Below, piece by piece: positions 1 through 8,303 of a stretch of DNA of 64,000 bases. This DNA comes from Saccharibacillus soli. Lineage in GTDB: Bacteria > Bacillota > Bacilli > Paenibacillales > Paenibacillaceae. The stretch's first letter is position 1. Each line of letters starts with the position of its first letter. The position numbers and the translations under genes were made by a program. Location: contig NIOB01000005.1 in NCBI GenBank assembly GCA_002189105.1, forward strand, positions 1-64,000, written 5' to 3'. A model generated the notes under the pieces. It was not told where the DNA came from. It ran no database searches and saw only the letters and a program-made list of their open reading frames with translations.

Positions 1-470
1 CTGTGGAGTTCTCGTTTTCCAGAATCCCCACATGCACGTTGTCTCCAACAACCCCATCCAGATCTACCGTTGCTACGGCATCGGATTCAGTCGTTGTACC
101 CGCTGTTGCAGTCGAGTTCTCGTTTTCCAAAACCCCCACATGCACGTTGTCTCCAACAACACCGTCCAGATCTACCGTCGCTACGGCATTGGATTCTGTC
201 GTCGCACCCGCGTTCGCTGTGGAGTGCTCGTTCTCCAGAACACCCACATGCACGTTGTCTCCGACAACACCGTCCAGATCTACCGTTGCCACGGCATCGG
301 ATTCAGTCGTTGTACCCGCTGTTGCAGTCGAGTCCTCGTTTTCCAGAACCCCCACATGCACGTCGTCTCCAACAACCCCGTCCAGATCCACCGTTGCCAC
401 GGCGTTGGATTCTGTCGTACCCGTACTCGTCGTCGAGTCCTGACTCTCCAGGACACCGACATGTACATCA
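1..470 (-). repeat. 108-bp tandem coding repeats
   Basis: The word CATGCACGTT (plus strand) recurs at 31, 139, 247 and 355, exactly 108 bp apart, with decayed copies at 460 (105 bp on) and about 553. Each unit encodes 36 residues of the secreted protein. Units alternate between two slightly different sub-types: codons at the ESD/ESN position and GTTGTA versus GTCGCA nearby alternate from unit to unit. This suggests that amplification occurred by pairs of units. The array probably continues past the left edge. Confidence 0.9.
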
Positions 471-727
471 TCGCCCAGCACTTCATCAAGATTCACTGCT
501 GCCAGCGCTGCCTGGTCACCTGCTGCCGTAGAATCGTTTGGCAGTACATCCACCTGTACATTTTCACCAACCAAACCTTCTACATTCAGATTCAGGAGAG
601 AATGAGCTTCTGTCTGCTGGCCGATGTTTGTCGTTGCAGCTTCTGCTGCCCAGGCTGCGTTCTGCGTCCATACCAGTGCGGCTGCCGTGAATCCTGTCGC
701 CATCAGTGCTTTTACCGTCTTTTTCAT
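1..727 (-). CDS. Secreted repeat protein (C-terminus beyond window)
   Basis: Unrecognised secreted protein, truncated by the left edge; the last complete codon ends at base 2. The start is an ATG at 725-727 (minus strand) behind an AAAAGGGAG ribosome-binding site. It opens with a signal peptide (MKKTVKALMATGF, then an Ala-rich core ending near AWA-AEA). After about 60 residues it becomes tandem units of 36 residues built around VATVDLDGVVGD-NVHVGVLEN followed by a Ser/Thr/Ala-rich linker such as STATAGTTTESD. The first two units are more divergent; the last four are nearly identical in DNA. The alternating hydrophobic pattern (V-x-V-x-V-L) suggests short beta strands, as in cell-surface repeat proteins. 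It lies 30 bp downstream of the 758-2248 gene on the same strand, so the two are probably co-transcribed. Function unknown; a surface or matrix role is inferred only from secretion and repetition. Confidence 0.75.
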   Translation of the reverse strand, partial: MKKTVKALMATGFTAAALVWTQNAAWAAEAATTNIGQQTEAHSLLNLNVEGLVGENVQVDVLPNDSTAAGDQAALAAVNLDEVLGDDVHVGVLESQDSTTSTGTTESNAVATVDLDGVVGDDVHVGVLENEDSTATAGTTTESDAVATVDLDGVVGDNVHVGVLENEHSTANAGATTESNAVATVDLDGVVGDNVHVGVLENENSTATAGTTTESDAVATVDLDGVVGDNVHVGILENENST

Positions 728-757
728 CTGTTATCGCTCCCTTTTTGTTTTTGATGG

Positions 758-2248
758 TTAGGTCAAAAAGGGAGCTTGCTTAGGAGGTGAAAAAGGTGGA
801 GCATTGATCCATTGACTGCCTTCCGTATTCGACGCGTGCTTCAATCGGTAGAGAGGAGCAAGCGCGGTGGGGGCATATCCCGTGTAGAGCTGGGCAATGG
901 GCAGCGGTGAACTGCCAGAACCAGCCCCACCCTGCGAAGAGGAACCGGACGCTGTACGATTGGGGGCATTTTCACCCAGAATACCTACGATCTGCGGAAC
1001 CAGAGGTCGGCGATCCTGGCGCGGCAGCAGTGGCATTGGCAGCGTCTTGACCGGTGCATCGGCTTCGGTAAGCTGTGCTTGATCCGGTGCTTCCTGACCA
1101 AGCGTTGGTGTAGGCTGCACAGGATCACGTCTGCCGATCATGGACTCACGCAGAATCGAATCATTGGGAATCAAGCTTCCCTTATCGATTGGTGTTCCAG
1201 GCTGTACGAGGTCACTTGTCTCTGCTTCCTCCATCGGTATATCCAAGTCAATCGGCTCCACCGTTGCGATCGAGACATTTTGCACAGACTCGGCGGCAGA
1301 TGCTGCGTCGGCCTCAATCTCTGGCTGGGTCTGCGACAGAACAGGAGTGAGGACGGGTTGACGATCATCATCGACTACTAGGCCGACGACTGTCGAGGAA
1401 AGGTTATTGATGGGTGCAGCAACCGACGCATCACCGCTTTCCGGATTCACTGCGTGCTGTCCACCTGATCCAGCTTCCTGTTTTCCTGATGCCGTGCTGC
1501 CCGGTTCCCCACCATCTGGCGTTTGTCCCGAAGCAGGCGGTGCAGGGATTACTGGTGCAGGAACAGGCTTAGTGGGCATTGGAATCGGAGTGGGGATGGC
1601 CGGAACTGGCGGCGTCCCACCTCCCCCCGGATTCGCAATGGGTTTGACCGTCTGATGGACGACCGTTTCAACGATCTCCCGTGTTCCCTCAACGACACCA
1701 CTCACTCCTCCAACTACGCTTCCCGCGTGCTGGGTCGTATTTTTGACCGTCTGCTCGACGGCCTTGACCGCCTGCCCCGTTTCTTGAATCAATGTGCCTA
1801 CAGGATCGGCAGCCTTGCCATTTAATGCTCCTGTTGTTTCTGGTAACGCTTGCAAAGGAACGTCTGCGACTTTATTCGTGATGACCGTCCCGTCCTTCAC
1901 GACTTGTTCGACGGTATCGACCACCTGGTTGACCGTATCTACCGTTGGTTGAGTAACAGGCTCAAGCAGCCCACCGGCTGTTTGTCCAGCGGTATCTACA
2001 GTCTCTTGTACAAGCTGCTGCGTTTGATTTAAGGTTCCGTTTACGGTTTGCTCCAGTGCGCCTGTGGCACCGTCTAGGGTTTGATTTACTGAATCGGATA
2101 CGCTGCCTACCGTTTGATCGGCAGCATCAACCGCTCCTTTAAGCACATTGTCCAGCAGGGCGAATCGGGGAGAAGCCTGCGCATCAGAAGTCTGCAAGGC
2201 GAAAAAGCACACCGCCGAAGCAGCTATAGTCATCATCCATTTCTTCAT
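758..2248 (-). CDS. Secreted Pro-rich protein with amphipathic heptad-like N-region
   Basis: A 496-residue protein of unknown function. I chose the ATG at 2246-2248 because AAAGGAGGTG sits just upstream and the reading begins with a clear signal peptide (MKKWMMTIAASAVCFFALQ, cleavage near AQA-S). An upstream in-frame extension to 2293 has no such support. Residues about 30-200 are repetitive and helical (QTVGSVSDSVNQTLDGA, EQTVNGTLNQ, DTVNQVVDTVEQVV). A Pro-rich hinge follows (PPVPAIPTPIPMPTKP), then an acidic, low-complexity half. The C-terminal 60 residues are different and look like a defined module ending in QWINAPPFSPPKQAPF. No LPXTG or membrane anchor is seen. It precedes the 36-residue-repeat protein by 30 bp, which suggests a two-gene operon for secreted structural proteins. 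Confidence 0.75.
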   Translation of the reverse strand: MKKWMMTIAASAVCFFALQTSDAQASPRFALLDNVLKGAVDAADQTVGSVSDSVNQTLDGATGALEQTVNGTLNQTQQLVQETVDTAGQTAGGLLEPVTQPTVDTVNQVVDTVEQVVKDGTVITNKVADVPLQALPETTGALNGKAADPVGTLIQETGQAVKAVEQTVKNTTQHAGSVVGGVSGVVEGTREIVETVVHQTVKPIANPGGGGTPPVPAIPTPIPMPTKPVPAPVIPAPPASGQTPDGGEPGSTASGKQEAGSGGQHAVNPESGDASVAAPINNLSSTVVGLVVDDDRQPVLTPVLSQTQPEIEADAASAAESVQNVSIATVEPIDLDIPMEEAETSDLVQPGTPIDKGSLIPNDSILRESMIGRRDPVQPTPTLGQEAPDQAQLTEADAPVKTLPMPLLPRQDRRPLVPQIVGILGENAPNRTASGSSSQGGAGSGSSPLPIAQLYTGYAPTALAPLYRLKHASNTEGSQWINAPPFSPPKQAPFLT

Positions 2249-2598
2249 GTATTCACCTCCTTTCTGAGCAAAAATAAATCTTTTCAACACCATTTCTCTT
2301 CGTTCTTTAAGAAGTGGAAAAACGATGTCTACTTCTTTTTAACCATCCCTTTTTTTGCACGAAACGAGAAAATGCCAATAAATAGAAAAGATCAGATCTG
2401 TGAAAAATGCAAAATTGCCTGGTGTTTGACTTCATGCTTCAAAAAATTTTTTGATGGCTTCTTCTATTCTGGCGCTCTAACCTCAGGGGCACATCAAAAA
2501 GGCCGCCTCCCAGTGGGAGACGGCCTTGCCGGGCTTGATCTGCTGACCGGATCGGCTAATCGATCGGTACTTGCAGCTGCCTATTGATGTGCCATCAT
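2249..2598. other. Intergenic region upstream of secreted-protein operon
   Basis: No gene seen. It must hold the promoter for the minus-strand gene starting at 2248, but I find no convincing -35/-10 pair. It is AT-rich next to that gene. On the plus strand an AAGAAGT...ACTTCTT hairpin followed by a T run (2309-2341) resembles a terminator but follows no plus-strand gene. The L25 terminator occupies 2496-2526. Confidence 0.5.
2496..2526 (-). terminator. Rho-independent terminator after L25/ctc
   Basis: On the minus strand the stem GGCCGTCTCCC / GGAGGCGGCC closes on an ACTG loop and is followed by TTTTT. It lies about 70 bp after the L25 stop codon. Confidence 0.9.
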
Positions 2599-3228
2599 TT
2601 ATTCTTCGGAAGCCTCTTCGCTGTTCACAAGCTCTGGAGCCACTTCCGCTTCTTCTCCGGAAGCCGGTTCCAGGTCTTCGGCCTGAACTTGTGGAACCAC
2701 TACGGAAGCCAGAACCTCCTCCTGCGAAGACAGCAGACGTACCTTATCAGACAGCTTGATGTCCGCAGCCGTCAGCTTGTCGCCAACTTCCAATGCGGTA
2801 ACATCCACTTCCAGCGTATGAGGCAGATCGTCCGGAAGGGCTTCGACTTCCAGCTCGGTAGCTTGAACCTGGAAGATCCCGCCTTCTTTGGAGCCCTTGG
2901 CTTCGCCTTGATAATCGACCGGGATTGTCGCACGAACCGGTGTATTCTTGTCAATCTTCAAGAAGTCAGCGTGAATGATGCGACCATTCAGACGCTGAAC
3001 GTCCTTAATCATGACCTGCGACGAGCCGCCGCCCTCGATTTTCAGCGAGAAGATGTCCGCGCCGCCTCTTTGAACGTGGCGCAGCAGCTCCTTGCTGTCA
3101 ACGTGTACCGCTACGCTTTCGGATTTCTTGCCGTACACTACGGCAGGAACGCGTCCGCTTTCGCGCAGAACCTTCATATCGGAACGTTTAAAACCGCTTC
3201 TTTTCTCAGCTTCAAGTGCTTTACTCAT
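2599..3228 (-). CDS. rplY: 50S ribosomal protein L25 / general stress protein Ctc
   Basis: A 209-residue bL25 protein of the long Ctc/TL5 type, which binds 5S rRNA in the large ribosomal subunit. Residues 1-95 form the L25 RNA-binding beta-barrel (RSGFKRSDMKVLRESGRVPAVVYGK and the HADF segment are family hallmarks). Residues 95-185 are the TL5 C-terminal domain (VPVDYQGEAKG, LPDDLPHTLEVDV). The last 25 residues form an acidic Glu-rich tail, common in this group. The start is ATG with GAGGAGGT upstream. In B. subtilis ctc is a sigma-B stress gene; I looked for a GTTTAA/GGGTAT pair upstream and found no good one. It is followed by a strong terminator and appears monocistronic. Confidence 0.95.
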   Translation of the reverse strand: MSKALEAEKRSGFKRSDMKVLRESGRVPAVVYGKKSESVAVHVDSKELLRHVQRGGADIFSLKIEGGGSSQVMIKDVQRLNGRIIHADFLKIDKNTPVRATIPVDYQGEAKGSKEGGIFQVQATELEVEALPDDLPHTLEVDVTALEVGDKLTAADIKLSDKVRLLSSQEEVLASVVVPQVQAEDLEPASGEEAEVAPELVNSEEASEE

Positions 3229-3391
3229 GATTACTCGACCTCCTCGGAATTAGACAATTCATCAGTGCGAAGCCGCTGCCTCGGTGGACCCGTGCGAGCC
3301 TCGCTTCGATTTCACCTTATTGTATTACCCCGAAGAAGCTAACTTGTATCATCTGCTTGAATTTGGCCGCCTGAGACTGTCGGGGCAAGAG

Positions 3392-4477
3392 CTACCGGGT
3401 CAGCGTCACCGACTGCGGAGCTTGCAGGATGACCGGCATACCGGAAGCTGCGCTCTCATAGAAGGCATCGACGATCTGTGCAAAATATACTCCGTCTTCA
3501 GCAGGAGCGATCAGCGTGTGACCTCCATGACGAATGTTATCCACGAAGTGACGGAATTCATTCACCAGTTGCAAATTTGGATTCAGCTTCAACTTGGGCG
3601 TCAGATCCAGACAGATGCCGTCCTGCTCACCGAACAATTTTAGTACGCCGTTCACCAGACTGGCTCCGCCCCGCGTTCCCATCAGCTCAACATAGAAACG
3701 ATCTTCCTCGATATTGGAAGCCCAGCTGAAATCCAGAGCCAGACTGCTGCCGCCTTCCAGCCCCAGATAACCGCTCGCCGCATCTTCCACATTGAACAGA
3801 CCGCCGGCAATACCCGTATAACCGTTGCGATTGCGAGTCGTGGTATGCACGAAATTCTGATGAATTCGTCCAGCGACATAATGCACGTCGGGCAGCCCCA
3901 TCAGATACAGAGCCAGATCGAGATAGTGTGCGCCCAGATCAATCAGTACGCCGCCGCCTGATCGATCCTTGTCTGTGAACCATGTCCCACGTCCTGGAAT
4001 CCCAGCGCGGCGAATCCACCCTGCCTTCGCACTGTAGATGTCTCCAAGATGCCCTTCGTCAATCCACTTTTTCAGATAAACCGCCTCGTTGGTAAACCGG
4101 TTATTCAGCCCGATCATCACCTGTTTACCGGAGCGTTCCCTGGCTTGAAGGATTCGACGTGCTTCATCTGCATGGATACTGAGCGGCTTCTCACAATGAA
4201 CATGCACGCCACGCGAGAGCGCATATTCCGTAATCTCGGCATGCAGAAAATTGGGCGTGACCACACTTACCAGATCCGGTTGTTCCCGCTCGATCATGTC
4301 CCGATAATCAGTGTAGACATTTGCTACCTGATGACGTTTCGCCATCGCAGAGGCTTTGGTCGCCTCCACGTCACAGATGGCAACCACTTCAACATCGTCC
4401 AGATTTTTATAGCCATGAATATGCTTTTTCTCCGCGTTGCCGCCTGCTCCGATCAGCGCATATTTTAACTTGTCCAT
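3392..4477 (-). CDS. Gfo/Idh/MocA family NAD(P)-dependent oxidoreductase
   Basis: A 361-residue sugar or inositol dehydrogenase-like protein. The N-terminal Rossmann fold shows GAGGNAEKKHI (residues about 10-20). The family motif CEKPLS appears near residue 95, with the catalytic-type Lys, and a GGG-x-x-D-LGAHYLDLAL stretch near 180 corresponds to the conserved D-x-G-x-H region of the C-terminal domain. I start at the ATG at 4475-4477, which has AGGAGG eight bases upstream; a TTG two codons earlier is less likely. It lies 32 bp downstream of the sugar-isomerase-like gene, so the pair probably works on one sugar or polyol. The substrate cannot be told from sequence. Related proteins act on inositols, glucose derivatives or glucosides. 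Confidence 0.88.
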   Translation of the reverse strand: MDKLKYALIGAGGNAEKKHIHGYKNLDDVEVVAICDVEATKASAMAKRHQVANVYTDYRDMIEREQPDLVSVVTPNFLHAEITEYALSRGVHVHCEKPLSIHADEARRILQARERSGKQVMIGLNNRFTNEAVYLKKWIDEGHLGDIYSAKAGWIRRAGIPGRGTWFTDKDRSGGGVLIDLGAHYLDLALYLMGLPDVHYVAGRIHQNFVHTTTRNRNGYTGIAGGLFNVEDAASGYLGLEGGSSLALDFSWASNIEEDRFYVELMGTRGGASLVNGVLKLFGEQDGICLDLTPKLKLNPNLQLVNEFRHFVDNIRHGGHTLIAPAEDGVYFAQIVDAFYESAASGMPVILQAPQSVTLTR

Positions 4478-4509
4478 TTGCAAGTCCTCCTCATGATGAG
4501 CTTGTGCTT

Positions 4510-5301
4510 TTATGTTTCGAGAAGCAAGCTTCGGAAGTAGTTGGCCGAATAATCGATGCCAGCGGCGGCCAACTCATCCGGCAGAGCCGACTTGCGCGGC
4601 TCGATGCTGAGTCCCGCCCCATAACCTACGCTGCGCAGCACGGCAATAAATGAGGGCCAATCGGTCTGATCCAGGCCAGCCGGCGGCTCATCGACCTTGA
4701 CGCCATTGACCAGCAGGGAACCCTTGAGATGCACATGGTAGAAACGATGGCCCCAGTCCAGCGCCTCCTGTAGATAATCGCCACCGAAGAAGCGAGCGTG
4801 CGACGGATCGAATTTGATTCCCAGTTCCGGCAGATGACCGTGTACAATTTTCCAGACGTCAGGCGTATTCACAAAGTTCACCTTGCGGCAGTTATAGGTT
4901 GAGACTTGCACGCCTTTGCCCTTGGCGTAGGTCAGCAGTTCTTCGAAGAATCGAATGGCCGATGTGCAATTTTCGTAAAAAGAACGCCCTTCTACTTCAT
5001 TGCAGCCGACTACAAAGCTTGGACAGCCGAGCTTGGCGGAAGCGTCGATCAATTTAAAGCAGCGCTCCCGTTCCTCTGGAATGATCGCGCCGTTTGCGTC
5101 GATCCGCTCTGATTTCCAGCGTCCGATCGAACCGACCGCAATGCCATATTTCGCCTGCCAGTCCGCGATCTGATCGAGCTGGGCGCAGAACGCTTCCACA
5201 TCGTCCCCCTCATTGACACAAAACTCCAAAAAGCTTAATTGTCTGCGCTGCGCCTGGATGAAGCTCTCTTCTGCGACCGCGCCGATTATCCCCAATTTCA
5301 T
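4510..5301 (-). CDS. Sugar phosphate isomerase/epimerase-like TIM-barrel protein
   Basis: A 263-residue protein of the AP-endonuclease-2 / xylose-isomerase-like TIM-barrel superfamily (IolE, IolI, hydroxypyruvate isomerase relatives). I start at the ATG at 5299-5301, behind AAAGGAGCTG, which gives MKLGIIGAVAEES; a longer in-frame extension upstream reads through the terminator and is rejected. Visible barrel elements are VGCNEVEG, VSTYNCRKVNF, GIKFDPSHARFFGGD, FYHVHLKGS and LSIEPRKS, which carry the Glu/Asp/His residues that bind a divalent metal in this family. It is the first gene of a pair with the Gfo/Idh/MocA oxidoreductase, the classic combination in polyol or keto-sugar catabolism. Substrate unknown. 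Confidence 0.82.
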   Translation of the reverse strand: MKLGIIGAVAEESFIQAQRRQLSFLEFCVNEGDDVEAFCAQLDQIADWQAKYGIAVGSIGRWKSERIDANGAIIPEERERCFKLIDASAKLGCPSFVVGCNEVEGRSFYENCTSAIRFFEELLTYAKGKGVQVSTYNCRKVNFVNTPDVWKIVHGHLPELGIKFDPSHARFFGGDYLQEALDWGHRFYHVHLKGSLLVNGVKVDEPPAGLDQTDWPSFIAVLRSVGYGAGLSIEPRKSALPDELAAAGIDYSANYFRSLLLET

Positions 5302-5346
5302 ACTTGCAGCTCCTTTTTGCTCCGGGTTGTTTATCCCTACCCTATC

Positions 5347-5377
5347 AAAAAACGGATTCCTTTGAGAATCCGTTTTT
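5347..5377 (-). terminator. Terminator after squalene-cyclase-like gene
   Basis: The near-perfect palindrome AAAAACGGATTC / GAATCCGTTTTT works in both directions. On the minus strand it ends the 5387-6325 gene and separates it from the epimerase/oxidoreductase pair. Confidence 0.85.
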
Positions 5378-5386
5378 GCGACACTT

Positions 5387-6325
5387 TTAAGTTTTTCGCT
5401 GGATCTTCTCAAAAGAATAGTCCTGATCCGGGAACATCCACTTCAACATCCGCAGCGCACGAAGCGTATTCCATCGGCTGGCTCCGCTTGACGGACGTTC
5501 CATCTCAAATGGAATACGATCGGGTCGCGGATGATCCAGCGGCCAACGATTGTCGGCCTCTTGTCTGGCAAGCACCAGATCGACGGCTTCGCTCATTCGT
5601 TCGTCAGGCGAGGCCCCGGATTCCCGGAAATACTCCAGACCGCGCAAAATATCATAATGATAAGAGGGCGGAAAAAATAAACGCGTCCAATTACGTTCAA
5701 TCACCCGACCGGAAGAAAGTGAGCGCAGCAGTTTTCGTTCCAGAAGGTATTCTTCCCCCCGTCTACGCGCCTGGGTCACAGCAGGATCAGAACCTTTCGC
5801 CTTCTCATACGCCAATAATCCTTCCAGCACACAGATCGTACTGTGAAAAGAAGATCGGACACTCGGTGGTGCTTCGCAGTTCCATCCGCCGTCGGCAAGC
5901 TGACCATCCAGCAGAAACTGTACCAACCGGTCGCTGGCTTTTCCATAATACGCGCCGGCTGCCAGTATTCTTCCGTTGATGCAGGCCTCAACTTCTCCCT
6001 CGAAAAAAGCCCGACCTTCATGTTCCTCCCAAATGAGCTGATCGTTCACCAAATCTGTGGCTTTTACGGCAGCTTCACTTTGGGGATCAAGACCCAAATC
6101 TTTCAATAAAACCAATGCAAACAAAGTATTTTGAAGCGGCCAGGCGTCTTCACTTTTCCACCAACAGCCCTCCTCCGTCTGCATGGCAAGCAGCTGCGCG
6201 CCCCAGCCTTCCGACGCAATGCGCGAACGCATGGACGCCACTTGTTCTTCCGGTTCGTTCCGTAGATCACGCATGACCTGCCAACGGATCGAGGGATCAG
6301 AATCCAACAGCCATTCTATCGTCAT
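5387..6325 (-). CDS. Prenyltransferase/squalene-cyclase-like alpha-toroid repeat protein
   Basis: A 312-residue protein of the terpenoid-cyclase alpha/alpha-toroid superfamily. The start is ATG at 6323-6325, behind TTTGGAGGA; the frame stays open further upstream only because it reads through the tRNA gene. Repeats with aromatic/Gly features are visible: TEEGCWWKSEDAWPLQNT (about 50-70), LADGGWNCEAP (about 145), the SSFHSTICVLEGL helix, and RWNTLRALRMLKW near the C-terminus. It lacks the DXDD motif of class II cyclases and has no signal peptide, so it is probably not a true triterpene cyclase. Homologues are usually annotated 'squalene cyclase-like' without known activity. It stands alone between two terminators. 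Confidence 0.7.
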   Translation of the reverse strand: MTIEWLLDSDPSIRWQVMRDLRNEPEEQVASMRSRIASEGWGAQLLAMQTEEGCWWKSEDAWPLQNTLFALVLLKDLGLDPQSEAAVKATDLVNDQLIWEEHEGRAFFEGEVEACINGRILAAGAYYGKASDRLVQFLLDGQLADGGWNCEAPPSVRSSFHSTICVLEGLLAYEKAKGSDPAVTQARRRGEEYLLERKLLRSLSSGRVIERNWTRLFFPPSYHYDILRGLEYFRESGASPDERMSEAVDLVLARQEADNRWPLDHPRPDRIPFEMERPSSGASRWNTLRALRMLKWMFPDQDYSFEKIQRKT

Positions 6326-6441
6326 AGGATGTCCTCCAAACAAAAAATGGATTTTGTCAATCGACTCCGGCTTATCCCTATATGGACTATAACCCTGAAT
6401 TCTATAGGGTCGCAATGCAGAAGCAAAAGGGATTGAAAAAC

Positions 6442-6486
6442 AAAAAAACTCTTGAACCGTCACAAGGACGAATTCAAGAGTTTTTT
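6442..6486 (-). terminator. Terminator after tRNA-Leu
   Basis: On the minus strand AAAACTCTTGAA pairs with TTCAAGAGTTTT across a 16-nt loop and runs into TTTTTTTG. It begins 13 bases after the tRNA 3' end. Confidence 0.85.
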
Positions 6487-6498
6487 GTCTAACAAGGA

Positions 6499-6582
<84 letters not shown>

Positions 6583-6617
6583 TCATTGTAATGCTGGGCG
6601 TTTTACCCTGCCTAAAT

Positions 6618-6647
6618 AATATAACACGGTTAGCAACCGAAAGGCAA
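6618..6647 (-). promoter_or_regulatory. Sigma-A promoter of tRNA-Leu
   Basis: Minus strand: TTGCCT, an 18-bp spacer, then TATATT. It lies about 35 bp upstream of the mature tRNA 5' end. A small CGGTT-GCT-AACCG palindrome sits in the spacer. Confidence 0.65.
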
Positions 6648-6664
6648 GCCATTTGGCAAAAAAA

Positions 6665-7150
6665 TTAAGATTTTATCTTTTTTAATTCAGAAGAAGAACC
6701 TTGCCCGGATACGGGAGCTGGAGCATAAAATACATCGCCATGGAACTTGCGCAGCCGCTCCCAAGTTCCCGGGTTGGTTGTATCCAGGCTTCGCTGCTCC
6801 AAAATAGCCTCATACAGCGCTGTTTTCTCTTCCAAATGAGCAATGCGGCGGTTGGCTTCCTCCAGCTCGGCAATCGCCTGCTGCTTCAGCTCCAGCATAA
6901 TTGCCGAACGCCGTGCAACCGTGGCCTCTCCCTCCAGGCACAGATCCACATAGGTCTTCATGGTCTCGATTGACATGCCCGACTGCTTGAGGCAGCGAAT
7001 TCCATACAGCCAGTCGATGGACTGCTCATCGAACATCCGTACATTATGTTCGTCTCTTTGGACGCTCGGAACCAATCCCTTATCGGTATAAAAGCGAATC
7101 GCATGTTCAGTCAGTCCCGTTCGCCGGGCGGCTTCTTTGACGGTATACAT
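6665..7150 (-). CDS. MerR family transcriptional regulator
   Basis: A 161-residue one-component regulator. The N-terminal winged HTH is typical of MerR (MYTVKEAARRTGLTEHAIRFYTDKGLVPSVQRDEHNVRMFD, with the wing residues at 35-45). A dimerisation coiled coil follows (ELKQQAIAELEEANRRIAHLEEKTALYEAIL, residues about 88-118). There is no conserved metal-binding Cys pair at the C-terminus, so it is not a MerR/CueR-type metal sensor. It is closest in layout to the AdhR/YfmP group that responds to aldehydes or other small electrophiles. It is divergent from an aldo/keto reductase with a 19-bp palindrome in a MerR-type promoter between them, so it very probably activates that gene. Confidence 0.9.
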   Translation of the reverse strand: MYTVKEAARRTGLTEHAIRFYTDKGLVPSVQRDEHNVRMFDEQSIDWLYGIRCLKQSGMSIETMKTYVDLCLEGEATVARRSAIMLELKQQAIAELEEANRRIAHLEEKTALYEAILEQRSLDTTNPGTWERLRKFHGDVFYAPAPVSGQGSSSELKKIKS

Positions 7151-7190
7151 CAGATGATGGGCCTCCTCGTAAAAAGATTAAATAAAAGGC

Positions 7191-7221
7191 TTGCCTTCGT
7201 GTTACACGAAGGTCTTAGGCT
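7191..7221 (+). promoter_or_regulatory. MerR-type promoter and 19-bp operator for the aldo/keto reductase
   Basis: Plus strand: -35 TTGCCT (7191-7196), a 19-bp spacer and -10 TAGGCT (7216-7221). The operator CCTTCGTGT-T-ACACGAAGG (7194-7212) is a perfect 9+1+9 palindrome that fills the over-long spacer. A 19-bp spacer with a centred dyad is the known signature of MerR-family activation by DNA untwisting. The reductase start lies 100 bp downstream. Confidence 0.8.
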
Positions 7222-7320
7222 GATTGTACGGCAGATCTGGCAGGGACGAAAGTTGGAAATCGAAAAAGATTCTGCAAACTGCCAGAGCATGCTCATTTCT
7301 TAGACCAGGGAGGAATACTT

Positions 7321-8172
7321 ATGCACAGCGTTACCTTAAACAATGGTGTCCGCATGCCCCTACTCGGCTTCGGAGTCTATCAAATTCCGGATGCCCAGGA
7401 ATGTGAAGAAGCGGTCTACACCGCGCTCAAGACCGGCTATCGGCTGATCGACACGGCGGCTGGTTATTTGAACGAGGAAGCGGTTGGCCGCGCCATTCGC
7501 CGCAGCGGCGTTCCACGTGAGGAACTGTTTATTACGACCAAGCTCTGGGTGCAGGATGCCGATTACGACAGAGCCAAATTGGCCTTCAACAAATCCCTGG
7601 AGAAGCTGGGATTGGATGATCTGGATCTCTATCTGATTCATCAGCCCTTTGGCGATTATTACGGCGCATGGCGGGCGATGGAGGAATTGTATCGTGAAGG
7701 CAAGATTCGCGCGATTGGCGTCAGCAATTTCCTGCCCGACCGCCTGATGGATCTGATCGTTCACAACGAAATCGTGCCTGCCGTCAACCAGATCGAGACC
7801 CATCCTTTTTATCAGCAGACAGAGAGTGCTTCCTTCATGCATGAACAGGGGGTTCAGCATCAGTCTTGGGCGCCGTTCGCCGAAGGACGCCATGATCTGT
7901 TCAATCAGGAGCGGCTGACTTCGATTGCGCAGGCACATGGCAAATCCGTCGCTCAGGTCGTGCTTCGTTGGATGATCCAGCAGCAGATCGTCGTCATCCC
8001 CAAATCGGTAAGTCCCGAACGAATCGCTGAGAACTTTGATGTATTCGACTTTGAATTGAGCGGCGAGGAGATGCAGCAAATCGCTTCACTGGATACGGGC
8101 AAAACGGTGTTCATGTCCCATCTCGACCCGGTATTCGTCAAAATGTTGGGCACGCTGCGGGTGGAACTGTAA
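7321..8172 (+). CDS. Aldo/keto reductase
   Basis: A 283-residue NADPH-dependent (beta/alpha)8-barrel reductase of aldehydes and ketones. The catalytic tetrad is visible: D44 and Y49 in [11 protein letters not shown]74 in TTKLW, H107 in LIHQP (HQP rather than the more common HWP). The cofactor-binding motif [13 protein letters not shown] is near residues 225-237, and GVSNF is at about 135. The start is ATG with GGGAGGAA upstream. It is divergent from a MerR regulator with a perfect operator between them, which points to induction by toxic aldehydes or similar electrophiles. The natural substrate is unknown. Confidence 0.92.
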   Translation: MHSVTLNNGVRMPLLGFGVYQIPDAQECEEAVYTALKTGYRLIDTAAGYLNEEAVGRAIRRSGVPREELFITTKLWVQDADYDRAKLAFNKSLEKLGLDDLDLYLIHQPFGDYYGAWRAMEELYREGKIRAIGVSNFLPDRLMDLIVHNEIVPAVNQIETHPFYQQTESASFMHEQGVQHQSWAPFAEGRHDLFNQERLTSIAQAHGKSVAQVVLRWMIQQQIVVIPKSVSPERIAENFDVFDFELSGEEMQQIASLDTGKTVFMSHLDPVFVKMLGTLRVEL

Positions 8173-8255
8173 CTCGACCTTTGATAAAGGGCGGCTGAGT
8201 GAAGGGATCAGATCAACCATTTGAGCACGCTAACGCGAAGAGAAAGAAGCCTTAA

Positions 8256-8303
8256 AAATCCAAAAGAAACCTTCTGCCGAGGCAGGAGGTTTCTTTTGGA
8301 TTT
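8256..8303. terminator. Bidirectional terminator between convergent genes
   Basis: A long near-perfect hairpin, AAATCCAAAAGAAACC... / ...GGTTTCTTTTGGATTT, with a GA loop. It separates the aldo/keto reductase (plus) from the AraR-like repressor (minus). Confidence 0.85.

Noticed and set aside
1-470. CRISPR array
   Set aside because: The 108-bp periodic units are contiguous coding repeats with no unique spacers and no cas genes nearby.
3-754. Overlapping plus-strand open frames opposite the 108-bp repeats
   Set aside because: They are shadows of the minus-strand repeat gene. The minus frame has a signal peptide and ribosome-binding site; the plus frames have neither.
3229-3391. Sigma-B promoter for the ctc/L25 gene
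   Set aside because: GGGTAA is present near 3330 on the minus strand, but no GTTTAA-like -35 occurs at the right distance.
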